Source: JTS-RE37 sp041743425 (GTDB taxonomy: Bacteria > Bacteroidota > Bacteroidia > Flavobacteriales > Flavobacteriaceae). Taken from it: a stretch of DNA of 44,607 bases. Where the stretch lies: positions 1-44,607 of the forward strand of contig JBGTMS010000053.1 in assembly GCA_041743425.1 (NCBI GenBank). The letters are read 5' to 3'. The position numbers and the translations under genes are program-made. Shown in pieces: positions 8,780 to 16,511 of the stretch (position 1 is its first letter; the number at the start of each line of letters is the position of its first letter). Under the pieces are notes generated by a model. That model saw only the letters and a list, made by a program, of their open reading frames with translations, made no database searches and was not told the origin of the DNA.

Positions 8780-9706
8780 TCAGACTTTAAGCAAAGCATT
8801 TACCTGCCTGACTCCGTCTGCGCTTTCGGTCATTTTAGCCTTTTCAGCATCATCAAGGTCGATGCTTACAATTTTTTCCACCCCGTTCCTGCCGAGGATC
8901 ACCGGTACACCGATGCAGATGTCCTTAAGTCCGTATTCCCCGTCCACCATTACCGAGCAGGGAAACATTTTCTTTTGATCACAGGCTATTGATTGGACCA
9001 GCGCAGATACGGCAGCTCCGGGAGCGTACCAGGCACTGGTTCCCAGTAATTTTGTTAAAGTGGCACCGCCAACTTTGGTTTCCTCCGCTACCTGATTCAA
9101 TCTATCTGAAGAAAGGAATTCCGTAACCTTGATACTGTTTCGGGTAGCATGGGCGGTCAGAGGTACCATGCCCGTATCGCTGTGCCCTCCGATCACCATT
9201 CCATCGACATCAGACATAGGAGCATCGAGAGCTTCAGCCAGCCGGTATTTGAAACGTGCGCTGTCCAGAGCACCACCCATCCCTATGATTTTACTTTTGT
9301 TGAGTCCGGTTGCCTTGTGAACCAGATAGGTCATCGTATCCATGGGATTGCTCACTACAATGAGGATGACCTCCGGGGAATGAGCCACCAAATTGGAGGC
9401 CACATCTTTTACAATCCCTGCATTAATGTCTATCAATTCTTCGCGTGTCATTCCGGGCTTTCTGGGGATTCCGGAGGTGATTACTGCAATATGGCTGTTG
9501 GCGGTTTTTGAATAATCCCCTGTTGTTCCGGTGATCCTAGTATCAAATCCGTTTAAAGAGGCTGTTTGCATCAAATCCATGGCCTTTCCCTCCGCATAGC
9601 CTTCCTTGATGTCCAGTAAAACTACTTCAGAGGCAAAATCCTTGATGGCAATATATTCAGCACAACTGGCACCTACAGCACCCGCACCAACAACAGTAAT
9701 TTTCAT
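8780..9706 (-). CDS. mdh: Malate dehydrogenase (LDH-like type)
   Basis: NAD-dependent cytosolic enzyme of the citric acid cycle interconverting malate and oxaloacetate. The 308-residue protein begins MKITVVGAGAVGAS, giving the Rossmann GxGxxG loop within the first 12 residues. VVLLDIKEG holds the acidic residue expected for NAD preference. RKPGMTREEL is the mobile-loop region with substrate arginine, NPMD follows, and GGHSDTGMVPL carries the catalytic histidine. The open frame extends 27 codons upstream to 9787, but that extension (with PGGAEIHTNN) is not MDH-like. The ATG at 9706, preceded by AAAGAAAAACAC, gives the normal start. LDH-like MDH is common in Bacteroidota. A promoter and a terminator flank it, so it is probably monocistronic. 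Confidence 0.95.
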   Translation of the reverse strand: MKITVVGAGAVGASCAEYIAIKDFASEVVLLDIKEGYAEGKAMDLMQTASLNGFDTRITGTTGDYSKTANSHIAVITSGIPRKPGMTREELIDINAGIVKDVASNLVAHSPEVILIVVSNPMDTMTYLVHKATGLNKSKIIGMGGALDSARFKYRLAEALDAPMSDVDGMVIGGHSDTGMVPLTAHATRNSIKVTEFLSSDRLNQVAEETKVGGATLTKLLGTSAWYAPGAAVSALVQSIACDQKKMFPCSVMVDGEYGLKDICIGVPVILGRNGVEKIVSIDLDDAEKAKMTESADGVRQVNALLKV

Positions 9707-9765
9707 GTGTTTTTCTTTATAATTGTTCGTATGAATTTCAGCACCTCCGGGAAAACGATGCCTGC

Positions 9766-9773
9766 CAAAAATA
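9766..9773 (-). promoter_or_regulatory. Probable -7 element of mdh promoter
   Basis: The minus strand reads TATTTTTG, a full match to TAnnTTTG, 59 bases before the mdh ATG. No convincing -33 TTG lies at the expected distance, so this is tentative. It also argues that the upstream in-frame extension of mdh is leader rather than coding. Confidence 0.42.
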
Positions 9774-9990
9774 GGGATTTTTGACATAGTACCGATATGA
9801 CGGAGACAGATTCCTGAATATTATAAGTAGAGCTACTTTTATAATTTTGCCAGTTTTTTCCTGTTAAATGTTAAAGAAAAAAGCCGTTCAACGAAGATTG
9901 ACCTTAACGGATGTCATACATCGAATTTTGGCAATAGCGTTGTAAGCAAAAGCGTTATTAAAATACCCAAATCATGAAATTACCTGCACA

Positions 9991-10362
9991 ATGAAAAAAC
10001 TTTTTTCATTTCTGGCCATCATCGCTATTATCGCCGCCAGTAACTGTTCAAGAATCCCTGAGAATACAGACCCTGTCATTGGCATCTGGTATAAGGTGGA
10101 AATAGCACCATCCGGTACAAAGCAGTCTCAAACGATCCGCCAGGAATGGACTTTTAATGATGCCTATTTGGGTCGATATCACCAGTATAATAGTAGAAAA
10201 CTGTCGTTTAAAACAGATTTCAAATGGGAACGCCAGAATGGATTCTACATGATTTCCTATCCAGGGACTGACATGCCACCAAGAAAGGTGAGTATGAAAG
10301 AAGCGGATGCCACCGAACATCTTGAGGATTTGGAAGGACATATTGTTGCAACCCGCGAATAA
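9991..10362 (+). CDS. Small predicted lipoprotein of unknown function
   Basis: 123-residue exported protein that I cannot assign to a family. MKKLFSFLAIIAIIAASNC is a plausible lipoprotein signal with Cys19, though Asn at -1 is not canonical. The mature part begins PVIGIWYKVEI and continues with many aromatic residues and alternating polar/hydrophobic strands, which suggests a small lipocalin-like or beta-sandwich fold. It stands alone between the divergent mdh and a terminator hairpin just after its stop. The 284-base gap before it (9707-9990) holds the mdh promoter and no other clear signal. Coding is supported by the signal peptide and terminator. Confidence 0.7.
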   Translation: MKKLFSFLAIIAIIAASNCSRIPENTDPVIGIWYKVEIAPSGTKQSQTIRQEWTFNDAYLGRYHQYNSRKLSFKTDFKWERQNGFYMISYPGTDMPPRKVSMKEADATEHLEDLEGHIVATRE

Positions 10363-10389
10363 ACCCCCTTTTATTTTTTCCATATAGTT

Positions 10390-10420
10390 AAAAGGCAGCC
10401 CTCTCCATGGGCTGCTTTTG
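10390..10420 (+). terminator. Rho-independent terminator after the small lipoprotein gene
   Basis: GCAGCCC-TCTCCAT-GGGCTGC forms a seven-base-pair GC-rich stem with a seven-base loop, followed by TTTTG and preceded by AAAAG, so it can work in both directions. It lies 28 bases after the lipoprotein stop. Confidence 0.75.
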
Positions 10421-10600
10421 TTTCCATCAACCCGGAGCACAGGACAAATTAAATGTTGACAAACGTATCGGGAACGAAGCACGGGTATGCCCGCAAATTA
10501 TCAGGTAGCTAAGAAATCGGGCTGTGAGGAAGTAATATAACGGATGGGACTTTATACAATCTCACATCTTCAGAAAAGATCCTTTGTCATTTGCATCCGT

Positions 10601-11602
10601 CTATCTGAAACCGAAATTCAGACCTGCGGACAGGGTATTAAAGTTGCCAATACTGTAGTCTGCATGAATTCTGAAAAATCCAAGGGTCAGTTTCATTCCG
10701 ATATTGGCCAGCATCCCGCTTGGGCTATCGGAGACGGAAAAAGGATCGACAAAAGTTTCCTGAAAGGGCCCTGATTGCACCCGGTAGGTACCTAGAATAT
10801 CCGTTTCGGAAGCGCCTTTAAGGTATCCGATACCTCCGTAAAAGTTGATCACCGGTAATCTGGTGGATACCACTGCCTGGAAGATCCAACTATTAGTTTT
10901 GGTTTCTAGCCGCTGATCCTCACCGGCGATGATCGTGGTATCTGTAAAATCATAAGAACCGTCAAGGTGCGTATAGCCTACGAGCGCAGAGATGGCGACC
11001 GGCAAGATCTTATCGGCCGGGAGATGTTCTGTAAGTTCATGTTGAATGCCGAAACCATACAGCCCAATGGCGACTTCGTCGGTTTTAATTTTAGGAAGGA
11101 ATCGGGCTTTTATTTCTGTGCCCTTAAGGAGCGTGACACTCCCCTGAAGAAAAGCAGACGGAATAAAGTTAATGTTTTCAGATGCCAATCCGGTTGGGAG
11201 TTCAAACTCCTCCCGCAATAGCCCGTTATCATCTTCCACAAAGACACGGATACCTTCAAGGTCACCCAATCCGGTGGATACCGCTCTGGAAGTACTTCCA
11301 TCAACAAATTGAAGGTTTTCATAGTCAGCAGTATTCAGCTGGAATGATTTTTTATCTTCATTATTTTTAAAGAGTGCGGTGTTTGCGATAAGTGAAATTT
11401 CAAATCCACCCAGGGGTTTCGCATCTGCGGAGTTATACCAACTGCCGGAAGTGCTGTACAATACCCCCTCAGAAACAGGGGCGAGGTACCCCTCGGTAAA
11501 TTGTTGGGCATCTGCCAGTCCGGCAGCCAGTAATTCATTTACATTGGATTGCGCGTTCAAGAGGAAACAAAAGAAAAAGGCCGGGAGGAAGAGGTTTTTC
11601 AT
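10601..11602 (-). CDS. Predicted outer-membrane beta-barrel protein (possibly DUF6588)
   Basis: 333-residue exported protein with signal peptide MKNLFLPAFFFCFLLNAQS and no lipobox. The mature chain has repeated amphipathic strands and ends in ADYSIGNFNTLSAGLNFGFR, a final barrel strand with terminal aromatic and arginine. Internal phrases such as GFGIQHELTEHLPADKILPVAISALVGYTHL resemble a family of Bacteroidota outer-membrane proteins that I believe is DUF6588, but I cannot confirm this from sequence alone. Function is unknown. It lies downstream of gyrB on the same strand, but a strong terminator separates them, so it is likely transcribed from its own promoter in the short gap. Confidence 0.8.
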   Translation of the reverse strand: MKNLFLPAFFFCFLLNAQSNVNELLAAGLADAQQFTEGYLAPVSEGVLYSTSGSWYNSADAKPLGGFEISLIANTALFKNNEDKKSFQLNTADYENLQFVDGSTSRAVSTGLGDLEGIRVFVEDDNGLLREEFELPTGLASENINFIPSAFLQGSVTLLKGTEIKARFLPKIKTDEVAIGLYGFGIQHELTEHLPADKILPVAISALVGYTHLDGSYDFTDTTIIAGEDQRLETKTNSWIFQAVVSTRLPVINFYGGIGYLKGASETDILGTYRVQSGPFQETFVDPFSVSDSPSGMLANIGMKLTLGFFRIHADYSIGNFNTLSAGLNFGFR

Positions 11603-11623
11603 TTAAGTAATTTCTCTAAAACT

Positions 11624-11653
11624 AAAAAACCCGCCCTTTCGGAGCGAGTTTTT
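11624..11653 (-). terminator. Rho-independent terminator of gyrB
   Basis: AAAAACCCGC and GCGAGTTTTT pair around the loop CCTTTCGGA, with one G-U pair. On the minus strand the stem is followed by a run of T. It lies 19 bases past the gyrB stop and only 22 bases before the next minus-strand start at 11602. Confidence 0.75.
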
Positions 11654-11672
11654 GTTGTGAAAGTCCACTTTC

Positions 11673-13613
11673 TTATGCATCAATATTGGCATAAACGGCA
11701 TTCTTTTCAATGAATTCCCTTCGCGGAGGAACTTCATCCCCCATCAGCATTGAAAAGACCCTGTCTGCTTCTGTTGCATTCTCAATAGTGATTTGCCGGA
11801 GCGTTCTGGACTCAGGTTTCATTGTGGTATCGGCAAGCTGGTCTGCGTTCATTTCACCCAGACCTTTGTAACGCTGGATACTCACGCCTCCGCTATAGCT
11901 CTCCGCGATTTCATCACGTTCCTTATCGGACCAGGCATAACGTTTTTTCGTGCCTTTTTTGACAAGGTATAAGGGAGGCGTTGCGATATAGACATGGCCT
12001 CCTTCAATCAGTTCACGCATATATCTGAAGAAGAAAGTAAGTATCAGCGTCTCGATATGACTCCCATCAACATCCGCGTCGCACATGATCACCACTTTAT
12101 AATAGCGCAGTTTTTCCAGATTCAGCGCCTTACTGTCCTCCTCCGTACCTATGGTCACCCCCAGAGCGGTATATATATTCTTGATCTCTTCGTTTTCAAA
12201 AACCTTGTGTTGCATCGCCTTTTCGACGTTGAGAATTTTTCCCCTCAGCGGTAAAATAGCCTGAAAGCTACGCTCCCTACCCATTTTTGCTGTCCCGCCT
12301 GCGGAATCCCCCTCCACCAGAAATAACTCGCATTTAACCGGATCCTGTTCCGAGCAATCCGCTAATTTTCCGGGAAGTCCGCCAATACTCATCACAGACT
12401 TTCTCTGTACCATTTCCCTGGCCTTGGTTGCGGCATGACGCGCCTGGGCCGCAAGAATCACTTTTTGGACGATGATTTTGGCATCCTCCGGATGTTCTTC
12501 AAGGTAATTGGTGAGCATTTCAGAGACCGCCTGGGAAACCGCTGCCGAAACTTCGCGGTTACCCAACTTGGTTTTGGTTTGCCCTTCAAACTGGGGTTCG
12601 GCCACCTTGACAGAAATAATGGCCGTAAGTCCTTCCCGGAAATCATCCCCCTGCACCTCGAATTTTAATTTATCGATCATGCCCGAGGAGTCGGCATATT
12701 TTTTTAGGGTGGTGGTCAGGCCTCTTCGGAAACCTGAAAGGTGTGTACCCCCTTCGTGGGTATTGATATTGTTAACATAAGAATGCAGGTTCTCGGTGTA
12801 ACTGGTATTATAAATCATGGCGACCTCCACGGGGATTTCATTTTTTTCCCCTTCCATAGATATGACATTCTTAATCAGGGATTCCCGGTTACCATCCAGA
12901 AACCTTACGAATTCACTTAACCCCTGATCAGAATAAAACACCTCTGAAATATATTCACCGTTTTCAGCCTTTTCCCGTTTGTCAGTGATGCTGATGGTCA
13001 CCCCTTTATTCAAAAAGGAAAGCTCACGCATTCGGTTGGAAAGCGTTTCGTAGCTATATTCTATGGTTTGGGTAAAGATTGAAGGATCCGGGTGAAAAGT
13101 GACCACGGTACCCCGTTCCTCTGTTTCTCCGACACTCTTCACGGGATAGGATGCCTTCCCCCTCTGGTACTCCTGTATCCAGATTTTACCGTGCCGGTAA
13201 ATTGTAGCCTTCAACTGATCTGAAAGCGCATTGACCACGGATACACCCACGCCATGAAGACCACCTGATACCTTGTAGGAATCTTTGTCAAATTTACCAC
13301 CGGCGCCAATTTTGGTCATGACCACTTCCAGAGCAGACACCCCTTCTTTTTTATGAAGATCTACTGGGATCCCGCGGCCATTGTCCTTGGTGGTTACTGA
13401 GTTATCCTCATTGATGATTACACTGATTGTATCGCAATGGCCTCCCATCGCCTCATCAATCGAGTTATCCACTACCTCATAAACCAGATGATGCAATCCG
13501 CGTACACCGATATCTCCAATGTACATGGAAGGACGCATGCGCACATGTTCAATACCTTCCAGCGCCTGAATACTATCGGCGGAATAATTGTCTTTTTTTG
13601 CTTCTTCACTCAT
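11673..13613 (-). CDS. gyrB: DNA gyrase subunit B
   Basis: ATPase subunit of DNA gyrase, which with GyrA introduces negative supercoils. 646 residues, usual for Bacteroidota GyrB, which lacks the long insert of enterobacteria. The GHKL ATPase domain shows YEVVDNSIDEAMGG and the glycine-rich GLHGVGVSVVNALS. The Toprim domain shows EGDSAGG near residue 434 and DADVDGSHI near 513, giving the metal-binding acidic residues. The C-terminal GyrA-contact part has QRYKGLGEMNADQL. The frame is open 14 codons further upstream to 13655, but the ATG at 13613 (MSEEAKKDNYSADS) is the family's start. A -7 element lies at 13653-13660, and DnaA-box-like sequences lie farther upstream. gyrA is not nearby. Confidence 0.97.
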   Translation of the reverse strand: MSEEAKKDNYSADSIQALEGIEHVRMRPSMYIGDIGVRGLHHLVYEVVDNSIDEAMGGHCDTISVIINEDNSVTTKDNGRGIPVDLHKKEGVSALEVVMTKIGAGGKFDKDSYKVSGGLHGVGVSVVNALSDQLKATIYRHGKIWIQEYQRGKASYPVKSVGETEERGTVVTFHPDPSIFTQTIEYSYETLSNRMRELSFLNKGVTISITDKREKAENGEYISEVFYSDQGLSEFVRFLDGNRESLIKNVISMEGEKNEIPVEVAMIYNTSYTENLHSYVNNINTHEGGTHLSGFRRGLTTTLKKYADSSGMIDKLKFEVQGDDFREGLTAIISVKVAEPQFEGQTKTKLGNREVSAAVSQAVSEMLTNYLEEHPEDAKIIVQKVILAAQARHAATKAREMVQRKSVMSIGGLPGKLADCSEQDPVKCELFLVEGDSAGGTAKMGRERSFQAILPLRGKILNVEKAMQHKVFENEEIKNIYTALGVTIGTEEDSKALNLEKLRYYKVVIMCDADVDGSHIETLILTFFFRYMRELIEGGHVYIATPPLYLVKKGTKKRYAWSDKERDEIAESYSGGVSIQRYKGLGEMNADQLADTTMKPESRTLRQITIENATEADRVFSMLMGDEVPPRREFIEKNAVYANIDA

Positions 13614-13652
13614 AAAAAACAAGTCTTTACAACTGTAAATTTTACAATCCTG

Positions 13653-13660
13653 CAAATATA
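13653..13660 (-). promoter_or_regulatory. -7 element of gyrB promoter
   Basis: The minus strand reads TATATTTG, an exact TAnnTTTG match 39 bases before the gyrB ATG at 13613. The -33 region is weak. The whole gap 13614-13942 (329 bases) holds this promoter and the DnaA-like boxes at 13711-13758. I see no gene in it. Confidence 0.5.
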
Positions 13661-13710
13661 AGGCAATACCCTGTGAAATAAGGGGTTTTACGCATTTATA
13701 CGCAGCGAAG

Positions 13711-13758
13711 TTATCAACAAAAATTGTGGAAAATTCCCGTTGTGCGAGCTGTGGAAAA
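13711..13758. promoter_or_regulatory. Cluster of three DnaA-box-like sequences upstream of gyrB
   Basis: TTATCAACA (13711-13719, plus strand) differs from the DnaA box TTATCCACA by one base. TGTGGAAAA occurs twice (13725-13733 and 13750-13758); its complement TTTTCCACA fits the relaxed box TTWTNCACA exactly. Three such sites fall within 48 bases, about 50-100 bases upstream of the gyrB -7 element. That they bind DnaA is inference. They could regulate gyrB or be part of an origin. Confidence 0.45.
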
Positions 13759-13942
13759 GAGCATGGTTTTTATAAACGCCGGCAACACACTTCCGGCACC
13801 TCAATGCCCATCAGAACAGACCCCTTATCCATGAGAGAAGCAGGTTGTTCTTAAGCGGTATTAAAACCAAACGCCCCGGGTCAAGGTTGGGGGTACCATG
13901 ATGATCAATAAAAATCAGCAAGGCCTGGTCTGTTTGAAAAGA

Positions 13943-15613
13943 TTATTTAATGTAGGCCGACTCATGGATTTTTGCAACAGCCCGTCCGGAAGGATCATTC
14001 ATATTCTTAAAGGCTTCATCCCACTCCAATGCAATTTTGGTACTACAGGCAACGGAGGGCTCCTGAGGGACACAGCGAGCGGCCGCGTCTGAGGGAAAAT
14101 GGCCTTCAAAGATGGAACGGTAATAATATTCTTCTTTGGTCGATGGGGTTTGTATAGGAAATCTGAATTTGGCGTTCATAAGTTGATCGTCGCTTACCTC
14201 CTCATTTACCATCGACTTAAGGGTATCAATCCAGCTGTAACCCACCCCGTCTGAAAATTGTTCTTTCTGACGCCATGCCACGCTGGCAGGCAACATATCT
14301 TCAAATGCCTTACGAACCACCCACTTTTCCATTCGTTCGCCGTTGATCATTTTATCTTTTGGGTTGATGCGCATCGCAACATCCATGAACTCTTTATCCA
14401 GGAATGGAACTCGGCCCTCAATGCCCCATGCGGCCAGCGACTTGTTGGCCCGAAGGCAATCATACATATGCAGTTTGCTCAACTTCCTGACGGTCTCCTC
14501 ATGAAACTCCCGCGGATTGGGAGCTTTGTGAAAGTAAAGGTATCCCCCGAATAATTCATCGGCACCCTCGCCGGACAGTACCATTTTAATGCCCATAGAT
14601 TTGATGACCCTGGCCATCAGGTACATCGGGGTGGAAGCTCGTATCGTCGTAATATCATAGGTCTCCAGGTTGTAGATGACATCCCTTATGGCATCCAGGC
14701 CTTCCTGTATGGTAAATTTTATTTCGTGATGCACTGTGCCGATATGTTCCGCTACCTTTTGAGCCGCCGCCAGATCCGGGGAGCCTTCGAGCCCCACAGA
14801 AAAAGAATGCAGTTGCGGCCACCAGGCCTCCTTGGTATCATCCGTCTCTATACGCTTCTGTGAATATTTTTTCGCGATCGCCGAAGTGATGGATGAATCG
14901 AGACCTCCGGATAAAAGTACCCCGTATGGAACATCAGACATCAGCTGCCTGTGAACGGCAGCTTCCAGAGCTGTACGAATATCCGCTATATCCGTGGCGT
15001 TTTCACAAACCGCCTCATACCCCATCCAATCCCGGGAATACCATTGTTTAAATTCCCCGTCGCTGCTGTGCAGGTAATGACCGGGTGGAAAAAGTTCTAT
15101 TCGCGTACAAGTGCCTTCAAGTGCCTTTAACTCCGATGCCACATAAAAGGTGCCTTTCCGGTCCCAGCCAATATAGAGCGGGATGATTCCCATATGGTCC
15201 CTCGCCACAAAATACGCTCCTGTAGCCGTATCGTAAATAGCAAATCCGAAAATGCCGTTTAGTTCTTCCAGGAAGTCGGGTCCTTTTTCCTTGTAGAGGG
15301 CCAGAATCACTTCACAGTCTGATTGTGTGCGAAAGCGGTACCTGCCCTCAAATTGCCGTCGTAACTCCCTGTGGTTATAGATTTCACCATTAGCTGCCAG
15401 TACCAATTGCCCATCTTCACTCAGGAGTGGTTGTTTTCCAGAGGCCGGATCCACGATGGCCAGCCTTTCATGAGCCAAAATAGCCCTGGAATCCGCGTAA
15501 ATACCACTCCAGTCAGGACCGCGATGCCTTACTTTTTTAGCCATCTCAAGCAACTGAGGACGCAGGAGTTCTGTGCTCTCCTTTACATCAAACGCACATA
15601 CAATGCCACACAT
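13943..15613 (-). CDS. asnB: Asparagine synthase B (glutamine-hydrolysing)
   Basis: Makes asparagine from aspartate, ATP and glutamine in the cytosol. At 556 residues it matches E. coli AsnB in size. The N-terminal glutaminase domain begins MCGIVCAF with the nucleophile Cys2 exposed after Met removal, and has LAIVDPASGKQPL and NGEIYNHREL. The synthetase domain has the ATP pyrophosphatase loop SGGLDSS near residue 234, plus SGEGADELFGGY and the closing WRQKEQFSDGVGYSWID. No motif is missing. The 242-base divergent gap to the DUF2911 gene holds CATCTTTG (15640-15647, minus strand), one base off the -7 consensus and a possible promoter. Confidence 0.97.
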   Translation of the reverse strand: MCGIVCAFDVKESTELLRPQLLEMAKKVRHRGPDWSGIYADSRAILAHERLAIVDPASGKQPLLSEDGQLVLAANGEIYNHRELRRQFEGRYRFRTQSDCEVILALYKEKGPDFLEELNGIFGFAIYDTATGAYFVARDHMGIIPLYIGWDRKGTFYVASELKALEGTCTRIELFPPGHYLHSSDGEFKQWYSRDWMGYEAVCENATDIADIRTALEAAVHRQLMSDVPYGVLLSGGLDSSITSAIAKKYSQKRIETDDTKEAWWPQLHSFSVGLEGSPDLAAAQKVAEHIGTVHHEIKFTIQEGLDAIRDVIYNLETYDITTIRASTPMYLMARVIKSMGIKMVLSGEGADELFGGYLYFHKAPNPREFHEETVRKLSKLHMYDCLRANKSLAAWGIEGRVPFLDKEFMDVAMRINPKDKMINGERMEKWVVRKAFEDMLPASVAWRQKEQFSDGVGYSWIDTLKSMVNEEVSDDQLMNAKFRFPIQTPSTKEEYYYRSIFEGHFPSDAAARCVPQEPSVACSTKIALEWDEAFKNMNDPSGRAVAKIHESAYIK

Positions 15614-15855
15614 AATCGGAAGATATTATAATTAGCAGGCAAAGATGCGCTGAAACAATTAATTAAAAAACATTATAGTACTTATTGATTCCTATTTTAT
15701 ATATAAAACAGCTAATTTATAACCAAATGATAGTATTTTATAATTTTCTTGTCTTATGATGCAAGGTTTTGTAAGTCGGGTAAAATTTAACGACTCTTTA
15801 TAGGTCATCCAAGTAAAAAGGATTTAGATTTAACAACACGAAAAACAAATACGAA
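15614..15855. other. AT-rich divergent intergenic region
   Basis: Control region between asnB (-) and the DUF2911 gene (+). It is much richer in A and T than its surroundings and contains the perfect 14-base palindrome TTTTATATATAAAA (15695-15708). An all-AT palindrome can arise by chance. No gene or clear paired promoter is seen. Confidence 0.4.
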
Positions 15856-16404
15856 ATGAGAAAATTAGTAACGATTACCGCCCTGGCCCTGGCCCTGGTA
15901 TTTTCAACATCAGCAACAGCGCAGGAATTCGGAGGAATTGATAAAAGTCCGGCTGATATCGCCGCCTTCCCCTCCAGTTATAAAGAAGCCGATAAATTAG
16001 TCAGGGTAACTTACAGCCGTCCACAATTGAAGGGTCGTTCCATGGCAGAACTTGCCCCGACCGGAAAAGTGTGGAGGACGGGTGCCAATGAAGCCGTGGA
16101 GATAGTATTCTACAAGGATGCAAAAGTAGGTGGAACCGATGTAAAAGCCGGGGCCTATTCTTTATTCACCATCCCAGGAGAAAAGGAATGGACGGTGATC
16201 CTCAACAGTAAATTAAATCAATGGGGCGCTTATACTTACGACGAATCCGCTGATATGGCAAGGGTAAAAGCTCCGGCAAGTAAAGGCGGAGAATCACTTG
16301 AAGCTTTTTCCATAGCTTTTAAGGACGCCGACGGCGGTGCGGAACTGGTGATGGGATGGGGTACCACCCGTGTCAATCTGCCCGTGACTTTTGACAGTAT
16401 GTAG
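15856..16404 (+). CDS. DUF2911 exported protein
   Basis: 182-residue periplasmic protein of the DUF2911 family, common in Bacteroidota and without a known activity. A clear signal peptide ends ATAQ-EFGG (cleavage near residue 23). The family blocks are VTYSRPQLKGR, GKVWRTGANEAVEIVFYKDAKVGG, AGAYSLFTIPGEKEWTVILN and the closing GWGTTRVNLPV. It follows a long AT-rich upstream region and ends 18 bases before a strong terminator, so it is likely a single-gene transcript. The signal region contains a short GCCCTGGCCCTGGCCCTGG repeat, which merely encodes Ala-Leu. Confidence 0.88.
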   Translation: MRKLVTITALALALVFSTSATAQEFGGIDKSPADIAAFPSSYKEADKLVRVTYSRPQLKGRSMAELAPTGKVWRTGANEAVEIVFYKDAKVGGTDVKAGAYSLFTIPGEKEWTVILNSKLNQWGAYTYDESADMARVKAPASKGGESLEAFSIAFKDADGGAELVMGWGTTRVNLPVTFDSM

Positions 16405-16421
16405 GAGCCCTTGGAAGACAT

Positions 16422-16454
16422 AAAAAAACCGGAGTTTTAAACCCCGGTTTTTTT
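16422..16454. terminator. Bidirectional terminator between convergent genes
   Basis: AAAAAAACCGG and CCGGTTTTTTT form a perfect 11-base-pair stem around AGTTTTAAACC. The A-run on one side and T-run on the other let it end both the DUF2911 transcript (+, stop 16404) and the amidohydrolase transcript (-, stop 16512). Confidence 0.85.
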
Positions 16455-16511
16455 ATGCAATCCTTTTGCCATGGAATGGGAGGAGTACTGACACTGTCAC
16501 TTCCATAATGA

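Noticed and set aside
15883..15901. Short GCCCTG tandem repeat
   Set aside because: It simply encodes alternating Ala-Leu in a signal peptide hydrophobic core.
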